This document shows positions 22,878 through 34,214 of a stretch of DNA of 64,000 nt, piece by piece. The stretch is from Achatina immaculata (Eukaryota; Mollusca; Gastropoda; Stylommatophora; Achatinidae). Position 1 is the first letter of the stretch. Each line of letters opens with the position of its first letter. A program made the translations under genes and the position numbers. Location: positions 29,690,710-29,754,709 of the forward strand of contig CM019697.1 in assembly GCA_009760885.1 (NCBI GenBank). Direction: 5' to 3'. The notes beneath the pieces were generated by a model. That model saw nothing but the letters and a program-made list of their open reading frames with translations, was not told the DNA's origin and made no database searches.

Positions 22878-23838
22878 TGACATTTTGGTATCCACACATC
22901 TCATCATCATCTCGTGCCGTCTCCCCAGGGAAGGTTGACTGCAATGAATCTCATCTCTGCCTTGTCTCTTGTCTTCCTAGAGCACTCGGCCAAGCTTGTC
23001 CCTGCCCATCTCTTGATGTTGTCCACCCATCTATATCACTGTCGTCCTCTTGGTTTTTTCCCCTTCGATCTTGCCCTCAAGATGGGTCTTCAACATAGTA
23101 TTATGGCTCTTCATATGCCCAAAGTATCTTAGCTGTCATGTTTTCATGATTTCAGTATTTGTCTTTTCACTTCTAGTTGTTTCACTTCGTTGTTTGTTTA
23201 TTTTTTTCCTATCCATGGGATACGCCCTTTTCTTCTATACATCATTTCAAGCTCATCAATTTTTAAAATGTTGTTCTATTCAAGGTCCAGACTTCTACAC
23301 CATAAAGGAATATTGAATATATATAGCATTTTACGATACGTAATCTCAGTTGCTGTGATATTTGTTTTCATGTAAGGATCTTTCTCATTCTGCTGAAGGT
23401 GTGGGGTTTTTTGCCATTCCTATTCTTCTATTAATTTTCTATCCTCTGTTATCATGTGCCACAAATACCCGAAGATTCACCTGTTCAAGTAATTCCCCAT
23501 TTATTTTTATATTTACTGTTCGCTGTCTGTCTTCCCTGTTGATTACCATGACATTTGTCCTTCTGATATTTATTTCCAGTCAGTACTTTTGACTTCATCG
23601 TTTATTCGCGTCACTAGGTTCTGTGGGTCTTTTTGGTTCTCTGCCATCAGCACGGTGTCATCTGCATATCTTTGGTTATTGACTGCTACTTCATTAATGT
23701 TTAGTCCAGGTATCTCACTAATTTTTTTGAATACCTTCTCTGTATAAAGGTTAAACAGACACGGAGAAGGGACACATCCTTGCCTGACCCCTCTCTTTAT
23801 ATCAACTGATGATGAGTAGTTTGTGTAGGACAGCACAG
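22878..23838 (-). mobile_element. RTE-like LINE family B, 3' half
   Basis: The minus strand reads SVDIKRGVRQGCVPSPCLFN (reverse-transcriptase block before the active site), then NQRYADDTVLMAENQKD with the YADD catalytic motif. The broken C-terminal region follows, down to a short ATG/ATC trinucleotide tail at about 22880-22910. It is the same family as 9868-10672. Upstream it continues into a tandem array derived from its own coding sequence (23839-24270) and then, beyond an inserted LINE, at 25071-25443. Confidence 0.87.
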
Positions 23839-24270
23839 CTGCTGTCTGTTCACAGTATAGCTTGCTTATTATTCTGATGTCTTTCCCAGTATAGCTTGCT
23901 TATTATTCTGATGTCTTTCCCAGAATAGCTTGGCTATTTTTCTGATGTATGTTCCCAGTATAGCTTGCTTATTATTCTGATGTCTTTCCTAGTATAGCTT
24001 GCTTATTATTCTGATGTCTTTCCTAGTATAGCTTGCTTATTATTCTGATGTCTTTCCCAGAATAGCTTGGCTATTTTTCTGATGTATGTTCCCAGTATAG
24101 CTTGCTTATTATTCTGATGTCTTTCCTAGTATAGCTTGCTTATTATTCTGATGTCTTTCCTAGTATAGCTTGCTTATTATTCTGATATCTATTCCCAGTA
24201 TAGCTTGCTTATTATTCTGATGTCTTTCCTAGTATAGCTTGCTTATTATTCTGATGTCTGTTCCCAGTAT
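23839..24270. repeat. 34-bp minisatellite derived from LINE coding sequence
   Basis: About 13 units of TTCCTAGTATAGCTTGCTTA plus TTATTCTGATGTCT. Read on the minus strand one unit encodes RIISKLYWE, a stretch that occurs once in the reverse-transcriptase ORF just before QTAAV. The same unit continues at 25068-25185. The array therefore arose by tandem amplification of an internal LINE segment. Units with CAGAATAGCTTGGCTATTTT recur in pairs, suggesting a higher-order step. Confidence 0.93.
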
Positions 24271-25070
24271 CTTATATCCTTCCCATGCCGTTAAACATCA
24301 CATAGGGCTCGCAAAGTAGTTCGCCAATTTTTCCTGTCTTCGGCGAGTCTTTCAGCCTCATCAAGGGATTTTATGCCTGTTAATTTGGCCTCTCTTAACA
24401 ATGACCTCTTTACAGTTTCACGCGGTCTGCCTCTTTTTCTTCGGCCTGTTGTGTTCCACTTGATAGCTTGTCTTGGGATTCTCTGATCATTTCTTCTCAT
24501 CAAGTGACCAACATATGTCCATCTTCTTTTCCTGATCACCCATGAGACTGGTTGTTGTTCAGTCATCTGTCTTATCTCTGCATTGTTCTTGAATTCGTTC
24601 CACTTTATACCTAGTATTTTCCTTAAGCATGTGTTTTCAAAAGAGTCTAATTTCTTGTCTATTTCTTTAGTTCTTTTCCAGCTTTCGCATGCATAAATGA
24701 GGGTGGATATTACATTTGAATTGAATAGTCTTAACTTGGTTTTTGTGCTTTTGAATTCCATATGTTCTCAAGATTCTTGAAGATCGATGCTGCTTTTGCA
24801 ATTCTGATCCTAACTTCTTTTCTAGTGTCACCATCCTGGTCTATGTAGCTGCCAAGGTATGCAAATTGATTGACTTCTTCAATATCTGTCCCTTCTATGT
24901 GTATTTTTTCCATTTTGATTAAGGGGAATTTTCATTATTTTTTTTTTGTCCTTGTTAATTTCAAGTCCTATTTTGCTAGCCAGTGAAGACAGGCTATCTG
25001 TTTTTTCTTGCATGGAATTCATATTGTTACTGATAAGAGTTATGTCATCTATCTTCTAGTTGGATCCCAT
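24271..25070 (-). mobile_element. LINE family C, 5'-truncated insertion with target duplication
   Basis: The minus strand carries NQFAYLGSYIDQDGDTRKEV and then, after a frameshift, STLIYACESWKRTKEID, RRWTYVGHLMRRNDQRIP and GRRKRGRPRETVKRSLL to a stop at 24291. It ends at a CTTATATCC boundary (an ATAAG-type tail). The flanks GTTCCCAGTAT (24260-24270) and GTTCCCGGTAT (25071-25081) are an 11-bp target duplication with one difference. The element inserted inside the 34-bp array above. Two shorter family members lie at 53275 and 55511. Confidence 0.9.
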
Positions 25071-25443
25071 GTTCCCGGTATAGCTTGTTTATTATTCTCA
25101 TGTCTTTCCCAGTATAGCTTGCTTATTATTCTCATGTCTTTCCCAGTATAGCTTGCTTATTATTCTCATGTCTTTCCCATCAACATTAATCTCTTTCAGA
25201 CATTCCATCAGCTGTTCGTGCTTATTTCCGCCAAAGGCCTTTATTAATCTATAAAACAAGCGTAGATGTCCTTTTTAATTTCCATGTACTTCTCAGTTAT
25301 CACCCTAATGCTGAATGTCGCTTCTCGTGTTCTGCTATTTCTTCTAAACCCAAACTGATGATCACGGATTTCCATATTTATTTTACTTCTGATACTTTCT
25401 ATAATGATTTTACATATCTTTGTCACATGGCTCATTAAACCTG
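25071..25443 (-). mobile_element. RTE-like LINE family B, reverse-transcriptase N-terminal part
   Basis: The minus strand encodes IRDHQFGFRRNSRTREATFS and DIYACFIDL, the early reverse-transcriptase blocks. It then enters four copies of the RIISKLYWE-encoding repeat (25068-25185) that connect, across the inserted family C element, with the array at 23839-24270. Confidence 0.85.
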
Positions 25444-26065
25444 ATTAATCCATATATCTAAAAAGAGAACAATTTTTTTATTAAGAGTGAAATGTACAAC
25501 CAATCGGGTGCCGTTCTGGAATGTATAAAAACAAATGGTAATGTAGAGCTCCCCTCTCCTTTCTTTACTCCAAGTGTAAGTTTTTGGAAGATTTGGGGAG
25601 GAGAGGTTGGAAAAGGGGTAGGAGAGCCAGAGTGTTAAATAAAGGAGAGTTTTAATATTAAAAACTGGAAAACTGAATTCTCACTTTTTACACTCACAGA
25701 TGAGCAATTTCCATGCATGCACTTTATCTTCTTGAGGGGAAAAAACTTCATCAGATCAGTAGAAAATAAATGAGAAACAGCCAACACTAGTGCAGCATTA
25801 TCTCATATATTCTGTGCCTTCATTAAATCTATGAATAGACAATGATCTACAAATAATTCGGTTCATTGACTTGCTCATTTAACATGAAAGTGGTTGGGAA
25901 TGAGAGAAAGGCAGGAAAGTGTGATAAATAATCAAAGACGAGTAAATGTGGCCAGTAAAATGAGTGACAGAAAAAGTCCGTTAAAGAAACATTTTGGACC
26001 TGGCAGAAAAAAAAAGATTTTAAAATGTAGACCGCACTAAAATCTTTTCTGTTATTTTATTTCAG
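25444..26065. other. Intron sequence, nothing recognised
   Basis: AT-rich, no coding or repeat structure beyond homopolymer runs. Confidence 0.45.
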
Positions 26066-27597
26066 CAGTATATATATATGGTTTCAGGCAAGGAAGAGGA
26101 TCAAGAGATCATATATTCAATATAAGATTAATAATAGAGAAATGCAGAGTTTAATATGAATCTATATTTAGCCTTTATAAACTGCTCAAAGGCATTTGAT
26201 TGTGTACAACACCAGAAACTTTGGGAAATATGGAAAAAAAACTGGATTTCCAACATATTTGATACAATTAATATCCCTGCTGTATTTAGACCAACAGGCA
26301 GCAGTAAGAATAAATGGTGAAACAACAACCTAGTTTGACATAAAACAAGGGATCCGTCAGGGATGCATATTGTCGCCTTACTTATTTAAAACTTGTATAC
26401 TGAAAATATGAGGAATGTTAGTGAAGATGCAGATAAAGAATATAACGATGCCATAATAATTCATTCATTCATTTGCATGTCCCTTGCGGAACTTTGTCTC
26501 CCTGACAGCACTCCTGTAGACCTCCCGTTTGTGAGCAAGATGGCCTACTGCTGATGCATCCATTTGCAGATCATCAACGATGTCTTACAGCCATCTTCGC
26601 CTTGGTCTTCCTCTCTTTCTTTTTTCCATTATGTACCCTTCCAAGACTGTCTTCTCTAGATTATCATGACGTTTAATGTGTCAAAAGTATTTAAGTTTTC
26701 TCTCTTTACTCTTCTTTACTAGCCAGCCTTCTTCAGTATTAAGTTCTTGTAGTATGGATACATATGTATGTTGCTCCATAACAATTGGAGGTTATGAAAT
26801 ACCAGATATTAGATATACTGATGACACAGTATTACTGTCCACAACACAAAAAGGATTGGAAAAACTAATTACGTCAGTCCACAAAAACAGTGAAGAGCAA
26901 AACCTTTATCTTAATGCGAAGAAAAACTAAATTGATTACAACTTACAAAACAAACAAGGGAGCTGAAATATGTATCAATGAGGAAAAATTGGAAGGAGTG
27001 GAGAGTTTTGAATATCTTGGATCATTACTAACTAATAATGGAGATACAATGAGGGAAATTAAAAGGAGGACATCTATCTCTCTTCAAAAAGTAAAACAAC
27101 TAAAGAATCTGTGGAGAGGAACAGGCAGAACTACAAAAATAAAATTTTAAGGGCATGCATTTTCCTCATCATATGCCTGTGAGACCTGGACACTTAACAA
27201 AACAGCTGAGAAGCACATCAATGCATTTGAATGTAAATGCTACAGAGGAGTTCTTCAAATATCATGGACACAAAAAAAAAGAATAAATATATCCATACTA
27301 CAAGAACATAATATTGAAGAAGGCTGGCTAGTAAAGAGGATTAAACAAAGAAAACTTAAATATTTTGGACACATTAAACGTTAAGATAATTTAGAGAAGG
27401 TCGTATTGGAAGGGTACATAATGGGAAAAAGAAAGAGAAGGAAGACCAAGGCGAAGATGGCTACAAGACATCGTTGACGATCTGCAAATGGATGCATCAG
27501 CAGCAGGCCATCTTGCTCACAATCGAGAGGTCTACAGGACTGCTGTTAGGGAGGCAAAATTCCGCAAGGGACATGCAAATGACTGACTGACTGATGT
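26066..27597 (+). mobile_element. RTE-like LINE family A, longest copy
   Basis: Starts within reverse transcriptase (frame reading FRQGRGSRDH, then AFINCSKAFDCVQ with the first catalytic Asp block). It passes through IKQGIRQGCI-like coding near 26340, a YTDDTVLL catalytic box near 26815 (first residue pair altered), and the C-terminal domain, to the tail GACTGACTGACTG at 27583-27595. Interrupted by several frameshifts, a stop at 26929 and a 319-bp insertion at 26457-26775. Non-functional. Confidence 0.9.
26457..26775 (-). mobile_element. Family A LINE inserted in opposite orientation within a family A LINE
   Basis: Antisense 3' end of the same family, tail ATGAATGAATGAA at its left border. 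CCATAA at 26451-26456 and 26776-26781 flank it as a short target duplication. Removing the insert and one CCATAA restores collinearity with the uninterrupted relative near 55015-55045. Confidence 0.88.
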
Positions 27598-27789
27598 ATG
27601 CTCAGATTTGCCCTGCAACACATATCTTTGTCCAGTCTAGGTTCTCCTCTCCTCATTTCATTTATACTCTGCTATATGCACTGTCTCTGTCGGGTTTATT
27701 GTCTCCCATTTACTTGGGCAAGGAAGATCAAGGCGAATCAGAAGTAATCTTTAGTGCCCTTGAAAAAGAGATACTGCCAAACTGAAATA

Positions 27790-28688
27790 ACTGCAGCAAC
27801 ATCAGCATAGATCTAGATGTCTGGAAGGCTGAAGGGTAGCATAGATCTAGATGTCTGGAAGGCTGGAGGGTAGCATAAATATAGATGTCTGGAAGGCTGG
27901 AGGGTAGCATAGATCTAGATGTCTGGAAGGCTGGAGGGCAGCATAGATCTAGATGTCTGGAAGGCTGGAGGGTAGCATAGATCTAGATGTCTGGAAGGCT
28001 GGAGGGCAGCATAGATCTAGATGTCTGGAAGGCTGGAGGGTGGCATAGATCTAGATGTCTGGAAGGCTGGAGGGCAGCATAGATCTAGATGTCTGGAAGG
28101 CTGGAGGGCAGCATAGATCTAGATGTCTGGAAGGCTGGAGGGCTGCATAGATCTAGATGTCTGGAAGGCTGGAGGGCAGCATAGATCTAGATGTCTGGAA
28201 GGCTGGAGGGTAGCATAGATCTAGATGTCTGGAAGGCTGGAGGGCAGCATAGATCTAGATGTCTGGAAGGCTGGAGGGTGGCATAGATCTAGATGTCTGG
28301 AAGGCTGGAGGGCAGCATAGATCTAGATGTCTGGAAGGCTGGAGGGCAGCATAGATCTAGATGTCTGGAAGGCTGGAGGGCAGCATAGATCTAGATGTCT
28401 GGAAGGCTGGAGGGCAGCATAGATCTAGATGTCTGGAAGGCTGGAGGGCAGCATAGATCTAGATGTCTGGAAGGCTGGAGGGCAGCATAGATCTAGATGT
28501 CTGGAAGGCTGGAGGGCAGCATAGATCTAGATGTCTGGAAGGCTGGAGGGCAGCATAGATCTAGATGTCTGGAAGGCTGGAGGGCAGCATAGATCTAGAT
28601 GTCTGGAAGGCTGGAGGGCAGCATAGATCTAGATGTCTGGAAGGCTGGAGGGCAGCATAGATCTAGATGTCTGGAAGGCTGGAGGGCA
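27790..28688. repeat. 34-bp satellite
   Basis: About 26 copies of AGCATAGATCTAGATGTCTG followed by GAAGGCTGGAGGGC. Each unit holds a BglII palindrome AGATCT overlapping a TCTAGA palindrome. Copies are almost identical apart from GGGC/GGGT. The right half is completely homogeneous and the left end more varied, indicating recent expansion to the right. Confidence 0.97.
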
Positions 28689-28849
28689 AACAAGAAAACA
28701 AACGAGCCCGAGTATGGCGCCGGGACAGAGGTGAGAAAACGCCAGAAACTGACATTCATCAAAGAATCATGACAACCTCAATGCAGCCGTATTGTAGGTG
28801 AAGATTTTGAAAAACGTAAATCACATATACATGATTACAAAATATATAA

Positions 28850-29069
28850 ATCGCTTCTCGGCCTTTTGGCCAAGATCAAAGTGGCTGAGGTCGAAGTGTC
28901 CTCTTTGCAGGTACTCTGATCAACATGCCCTTTGGTTAAGACAAAAGCGTAGCTATTTTTTTAACTAAACGAGATGTGCAAGGACTGCCTTGCACATTGA
29001 ATGCCGGGGATAAGGTCCACATCTCGTTACGGGTGGACCCAGTTTGCAGTACCACCGGGTCACGGCCTG
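28850..29069 (+). ncRNA. U2-snRNA-like sequence (retrocopy or snRNA-derived SINE)
   Basis: The first 28 bases, ATCGCTTCTCGGCCTTTTGG onward to AAGATCAA, match the highly conserved 5' end of U2 small nuclear RNA with one change. The segment that should hold the branch-site recognition GTAGTA reads AGTGGCTGAGG instead. An Sm-like TATTTTTTTAAC lies at 28954-28965. A hairpin with GACCC/GGGTC (29036-29040, 29057-29061) encloses TTGCAGTACC, the conserved loop of U2 stem-loop IV. Between them is a strong new hairpin with TGTGCAAGG/CCTTGCACA. Possible target duplications AAAATATATAAAT (28839-28851) and AAAATATGTAAAT (29090-29102) suggest retroposition. A working spliceosomal U2 is unlikely. Confidence 0.7.
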
Positions 29070-29109
29070 TTGTTTTCCGTCGTCTTAAAAAAATATGTAA
29101 ATAAAATAT

Positions 29110-31082
29110 CACTGACCTGCCACACTCAAAGCATCAGACAGTAACTGCCGCACTCAAGGCGTCACATAGTAACTGCCACACTCAAGGCATCAGACAGTAA
29201 CTGCCACACTCAAGGCATCAGACAGTAACTGCCACACTCAAGGCATCAGACAGTAACTGCCACACTCAAGGCATCAGACAGTAACTGCCACACTCAAGGC
29301 ATCAGACAGTAACTGCCACACTCAAGGCATCAGACAGTAACTGCCGCACTCAAGGCATCAGACAGTAACTGCCACACTCAAGGCATCAGACAGTAACTGC
29401 CACACTCAAGGCATCAGACAGTAACTGCCACACTCAAGGCATCAGACAGTAACTGCCACACTCAAGGCATCAGACAGTAACTGCCACACTCAAGGCATCA
29501 GACAGTAACTGCCACACTCAAGGCATCAGACAGTAACTGCCACACTCAAGGCATCAGACAGTAACTGCCACACTCAAGGCATCAGACAGTAACTGCCACA
29601 CTCAAGGCATCAGACAGTAACTGCCGCACTCAAGGCATCAGACAGTAACTGCCACACTCAAGGCATCAGACAGTAACTGCCACACTCAAAGCATCAGACA
29701 GTAACTGCCGCACTCAAGGCGTCACATAGTAACTGCCACACTCAAGGCATCATACAGTAACTGCCACACTCAAGGCATCAGACAGTAACTGCCACACTCA
29801 AGGCATCAGACAGTAACTGCCACACTCAAGGCATCAGACAGTAACTGCCACACTCAAGGCATCAGACAGTAACTGCCACACTCAAGGCATCAGACAGTAA
29901 CTGCCACACTCAAGGCGTCACATAGTAACTGCCACACTCAAGGCATCAGACAGTAACTGCCACACTCAAGGCATCAGACAGTAACTGCCACACTCAAGGC
30001 ATCAGACAGTAACTGCCACACTCAAGGCATCAGACAGTAACTGCCACACTCAAGGCATCAGACAGTAACTGCCACACTCAAGGCATCAGACAGTAACTGC
30101 CACACTCAAGGCGTCACATAGTAACTGCCACACTCAAGGCATCAGACAGTAACTGCCGCACTCAAGGCGTCACATAGTAACTGCCACACTCAAGGCATCA
30201 GACAGTAACTGCCACACTCAAGGCATCAGACAGTAACTGCCACACTCAAGGCATCAGACAGTAACTGCCACACTCAAAGCATCAGACAGTAACTGCCGCA
30301 CTCAAGGCGTCACATAGTAACTGCCACACTCAAGGCATCAGACAGTAACTGCCACACTCAAGGCATCAGACAGTAACTGCCACACTCAAGGCATCAGACA
30401 GTAACTGCCACACTCAAGGCATCAGACAGTAACTGCCACACTCAAGGCATCAGACAGTAACTGCCACACTCAAGGCATCAGACAGTAACTGCCACACTCA
30501 AGGCGTCACATAGTAACTGCCACACTCAAGGCATCAGACAGTAACTGCCGCACTCAAGGCGTCACATAGTAACTGCCACACTCAAGGCATCAGACAGTAA
30601 CTGCCACACTCAAGGCATCAGACAGTAACTGCCACACTCAAGGCATCAGACAGTAACTGCCACACTCAAAGCATCAGACAGTAACTGCCACACTCAAAGC
30701 ATCAGACAGTAACTGCCACACTCAAGGCATCAGACAGTAACTGCCGCACTCAAGGCATCAAACAGTAACTGCCACACTCAAGGCATCAGACAGTAACTGC
30801 CACACTCAAGGCATCAGACAGTAACTGCCACACTCAAGGCATCAGACAGTAACTGCCACACTCAAGGCATCAGACAGTAACTGCCACACTCAAGGCATCA
30901 GACAGTAACTGCCACACTCAAAGCATCAGACAGTAACTGCCACACTCAAGGCATCAGACAGTAACTGCCACACTCAAAGCATCAGACAGTAACTGCCACA
31001 CTCAAGGCAAGCAAACAGTAACTGCCACACTCAAGGCATCAGACAGTAACTGCCACACTCAAGGCGTCACATAGTAACTGAT
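29110..31082. repeat. 28-bp satellite, array 1
   Basis: About 70 units of CATCAGACAGTAACTGCCAC plus ACTCAAGG. Marked variants (AAAGCATCAGACAG, CCGCACTC, GGCGTCACATAG) occur together in fixed order near 29124, 29684 and 30268. The spacing of about 20 to 21 units points to larger blocks copied as a unit. Confidence 0.97.
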
Positions 31083-31664
31083 GTCATGGATGATGGGTTC
31101 TCATCGCTGAATGTTCGTTGATGCCCGTACAGGTCCATCAGATTCCTCCCTCCTTTTTTTCAAAAATATTTTAAAAGTAGTTATTAAAATGTAAAACAGC
31201 AAACCAATGTTGACATAAAAATCAACCTCTGTTTTAATCTCTGATAAACTTGCTAAAAATGGTTATTAACTATAGTCTGTCGTGGTGGAAGAGACAGAAC
31301 AAGTGGACTGTAGGTGAGAGAGGCCGGGGTGGGGGAGGGAGGTGAAGGGAGGGGAGGAGAAAGGAAAAAGTTACAGAACTGACAAACCTGCTTTTGTTTT
31401 CGTTATGCGTATAAACTTAGTTAAGATCTTCAATGTCAAGTATTATGCGAGCAGACGATCACGCTGTTACATTCTGTATCCTGCTTGATGTTTCTAATCA
31501 GATCTATATATTTTTGTTCTCGGACTCCTCTATTTCTTTTTTCCCTTGAGATTTCAACTGAATGACGGGTTCTGTAATGAGTAAAGTCATTAGTTGGAGT
31601 AAAATATATATGTGCAGGGGAGAAACGTAGGTCACAGCCAGAGTGGGCCGGACCGGCTGGAAGC
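31083..31664. repeat. Segmental duplication, unique core copy 1
   Basis: About 580 bases of non-satellite DNA nearly identical to 33632-34214, offset about 2,550 bases. Differences include GTTATGCGT versus CTTCTGCGT and CTGTAATGA versus CTCTAATGA. Flanked on the left by the 28-bp satellite and on the right by the 29-bp satellite in both copies. Confidence 0.95.
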
Positions 31665-32465
31665 GGAAGCAAGAAGAGAGGGAAAGAAGAAGCATCTTGA
31701 AGAAGAGAGGGAAAGAAGAAGCATCTTGAAGAAGAGAAGGAAAGAAGAAGCATCTTGAAGAAGAGAGGGAAAGAAGAAGCATCTTGAAGAAGAGAGGGAA
31801 AGAAGAAGCATCTTGAAGAAGAGAGGGAAAGAAGAAGCATCTTGAAGAATAGAGGGAAAGAAGAAGCATCTTGAAGAATAGAGGGAAAGAAGAAGCATCT
31901 TGAAGAAGAGAAGGAAAGAAGAAGCATCTTGAAGAATAGAGGGAAAGAAGAAGCATCTTGAAGAAGAGAGGGAAAGAAGAAGCATCTTGAAGAATAGAGG
32001 GAAAGAAGAAGCATCTTGAAGAATAGAGGGAAAGAAGAAGCATCTTGAAGAAGAGAAGGAAAGAAGAAGCATCTTGAAGAAGAGAAGGAAAGAAGAAGCA
32101 TCTTGAAGAAGAGAGGGAAAGAAGAAGCATCTTGAAGAAGAGAAGGAAAGAAGAAGCATCTTGAAGAATAGAGGGAAAGAAGAAGCATCTTGAAGAATAG
32201 AGGGAAAGAAGAAGCATCTTGAAGAATAGAGGGAAAGAAGAAGCATCTTGAAGAAGAGAAGGAAAGAAGAAGCATCTTGAAGAATAGAGGGAAAGAAGAA
32301 GCATCTTGAAGAATAGAGGGAAAGAAGAAGCATCTTGAAGAAGAGAAGGAAAGAAGAAGCATCTTGAAGAAGAGAAGGAAAGAAGAAGCATCTTGAAGAA
32401 GAGAGGGAAAGAAGAAGCATCTTGAAGAAGAGAAGGAAAGAAGAAGCATCTTGAAGAATAGAGGG
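31665..32465. repeat. 29-bp purine-rich satellite, array 1
   Basis: About 27 units of AAGAAGAGAGGGAAAGAAGA plus AGCATCTTG, with RAGG/AATAGAGG variants. The unit is not divisible by three and lacks stops in the minus frames, so three overlapping false open frames of 280-340 codons result. In the sense RNA of the receptor gene (minus strand) each unit is a long pyrimidine run ending in CAAG. Confidence 0.97.
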
Positions 32466-33629
32466 CATCAGACAGTAACTGCCACACTCAAGGCATCAGA
32501 CAGTAACTGCCACACTCAAGGCATCAGACAGTAACTGCCGCACTCAAGGCATCAGACAGTAACTGCCACACTCAAGGCATCAGACAGTAACTGCCACACT
32601 CAAGGCATCAGACAGTAACTGCCACACTCAAGGCATCAGACAGTAACTGCCACACTCAAGGCATCAGACAGTAACTGCCACACTCAAGGCATCAGACAGT
32701 AACTGCCACACTCAAGGCATCAGACAGTAACTGCCACTCAAGGCATCAGACAGTAACTGCCACACTCAAGGCATCAGACAGTAACTGCCACACTCAAGGC
32801 ATCAGACAGTAACTGCCACACTCAAGGCATCAGACAGTAACTGCCACACTCAAGGCATCAGACAGTAACTGCCACACTCAAGGCATCAGACAGTAACTGC
32901 CACACTCAAGGCGTCACATAGTAACTGCCACACTCAAGGCATCAGACAGTAACTGCCGCACTCAAGGCGTCACATAGTAACTGCCACACTCAAGGCATCA
33001 GACAGTAACTGCCACACTCAAGGCATCAGACAGTAACTGCCACACTCAAGGCATCAGACAGTAACTGCCACACTCAAAGCATCAGACAGTAACTGCCACA
33101 CTCAAAGCATCAGACAGTAACTGCCACACTCAAGGCATCAGACAGTAACTGCCGCACTCAAGGCATCAGACAGTAACTGCCACACTCAAGGCATCAGACA
33201 GTAACTGCCACACTCAAGGCATCAGACAGTAACTGCCACACTCAAAGCATCAGACAGTAACTGCCACACTCAAGGCATCAGACAGTAACTGCCACACTCA
33301 AGGCATCAGACAGTAACTGCCACACTCAAAGCATCAGACAGTAACTGCCACACTCAAGGCATCAGACAGTAACTGCCACACTCAAAGCATCAGACAGTAA
33401 CTGCCACACTCAAGGCAAGCAGACAGTAACTGCCACACTCAAGGCATCAGACAGTAACTGACACACTCAAGGCGTCACATAGTAACTGACACACTCAAGG
33501 CAAGCAGACAGTAACTGCCACACTCAAGGCATCAGACAGTAACTGCCACACTCAAGGCATCAGACAGTAACTGCCACACTCAAAGCGTCAGACAGTAACT
33601 GACACACTCAAGGCGTCACATAGTAACTG
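32463..33629. repeat. 28-bp satellite, array 2
   Basis: About 42 units of the same 28-bp repeat as array 1. It abuts the 29-bp array without a spacer (AATAGAG directly into GGCATCAGACAG). This is the junction created by the 2.55 kb tandem duplication. One unit lacks two bases (CTGCCACTCAAGG). Confidence 0.96.
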
Positions 33630-33631
33630 AT

Positions 33632-34214
33632 GTCATGGATGATGGGTTCTCATCGCTGAATGTTCGTTGATGCCCGTACAGGTCCATCAGATTCCTCCCT
33701 CCTTTTTTTCAAAAATATTTTAAAAGTAGTTATTAAAATGTAAAACAGCAAACCAATGTTGACATAAAAATCAACCTCTGTTTTAATCTCTGATAAACTT
33801 GCTAAAAATCGTTATTAACTATAGTCTGTCTTGGTGGAAGAGACAGAACAAGTGGACTGTAGGTAAGAGAGGCCGGGGGTGGGGGAGGGAGGTGAAGGGA
33901 GGGGAGGAGAAAGGAAAAAGTTACAGAAATGACAAACCTGCTTTTGTTTTCCTTCTGCGTATAAACTTAGTTAAGATCTTCAATGTCAAGTATTATGCGA
34001 GCAGACGATCACGCTGTTACATTCTGTATCCTGCTTGATGTTTCTAATCAGATCTATATATTTTTGTTCTCGGACTCCTCTATTTCTTTTTTCCCTTGAG
34101 ATTTCAACTGAGTGACGGGTTCTCTAATGAGTAAAGTCATTAGTTGGAGTAAAATATATATGTGCAGGGGAGAAACGTAGGTCACAGCCAGAGTGGGCCG
34201 GACCGGCTGGAAGC
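33632..34214. repeat. Segmental duplication, unique core copy 2
   Basis: Second copy of the 31083-31664 core. The 79-codon plus frame at 33799-34038 is open here but interrupted in copy 1, and there is no sign that it is a gene. Confidence 0.94.

Noticed and set aside
29110..31082. Could be a CRISPR array (28-bp repeat)
   Set aside because: Units are directly contiguous with no spacers, and the DNA is animal nuclear.
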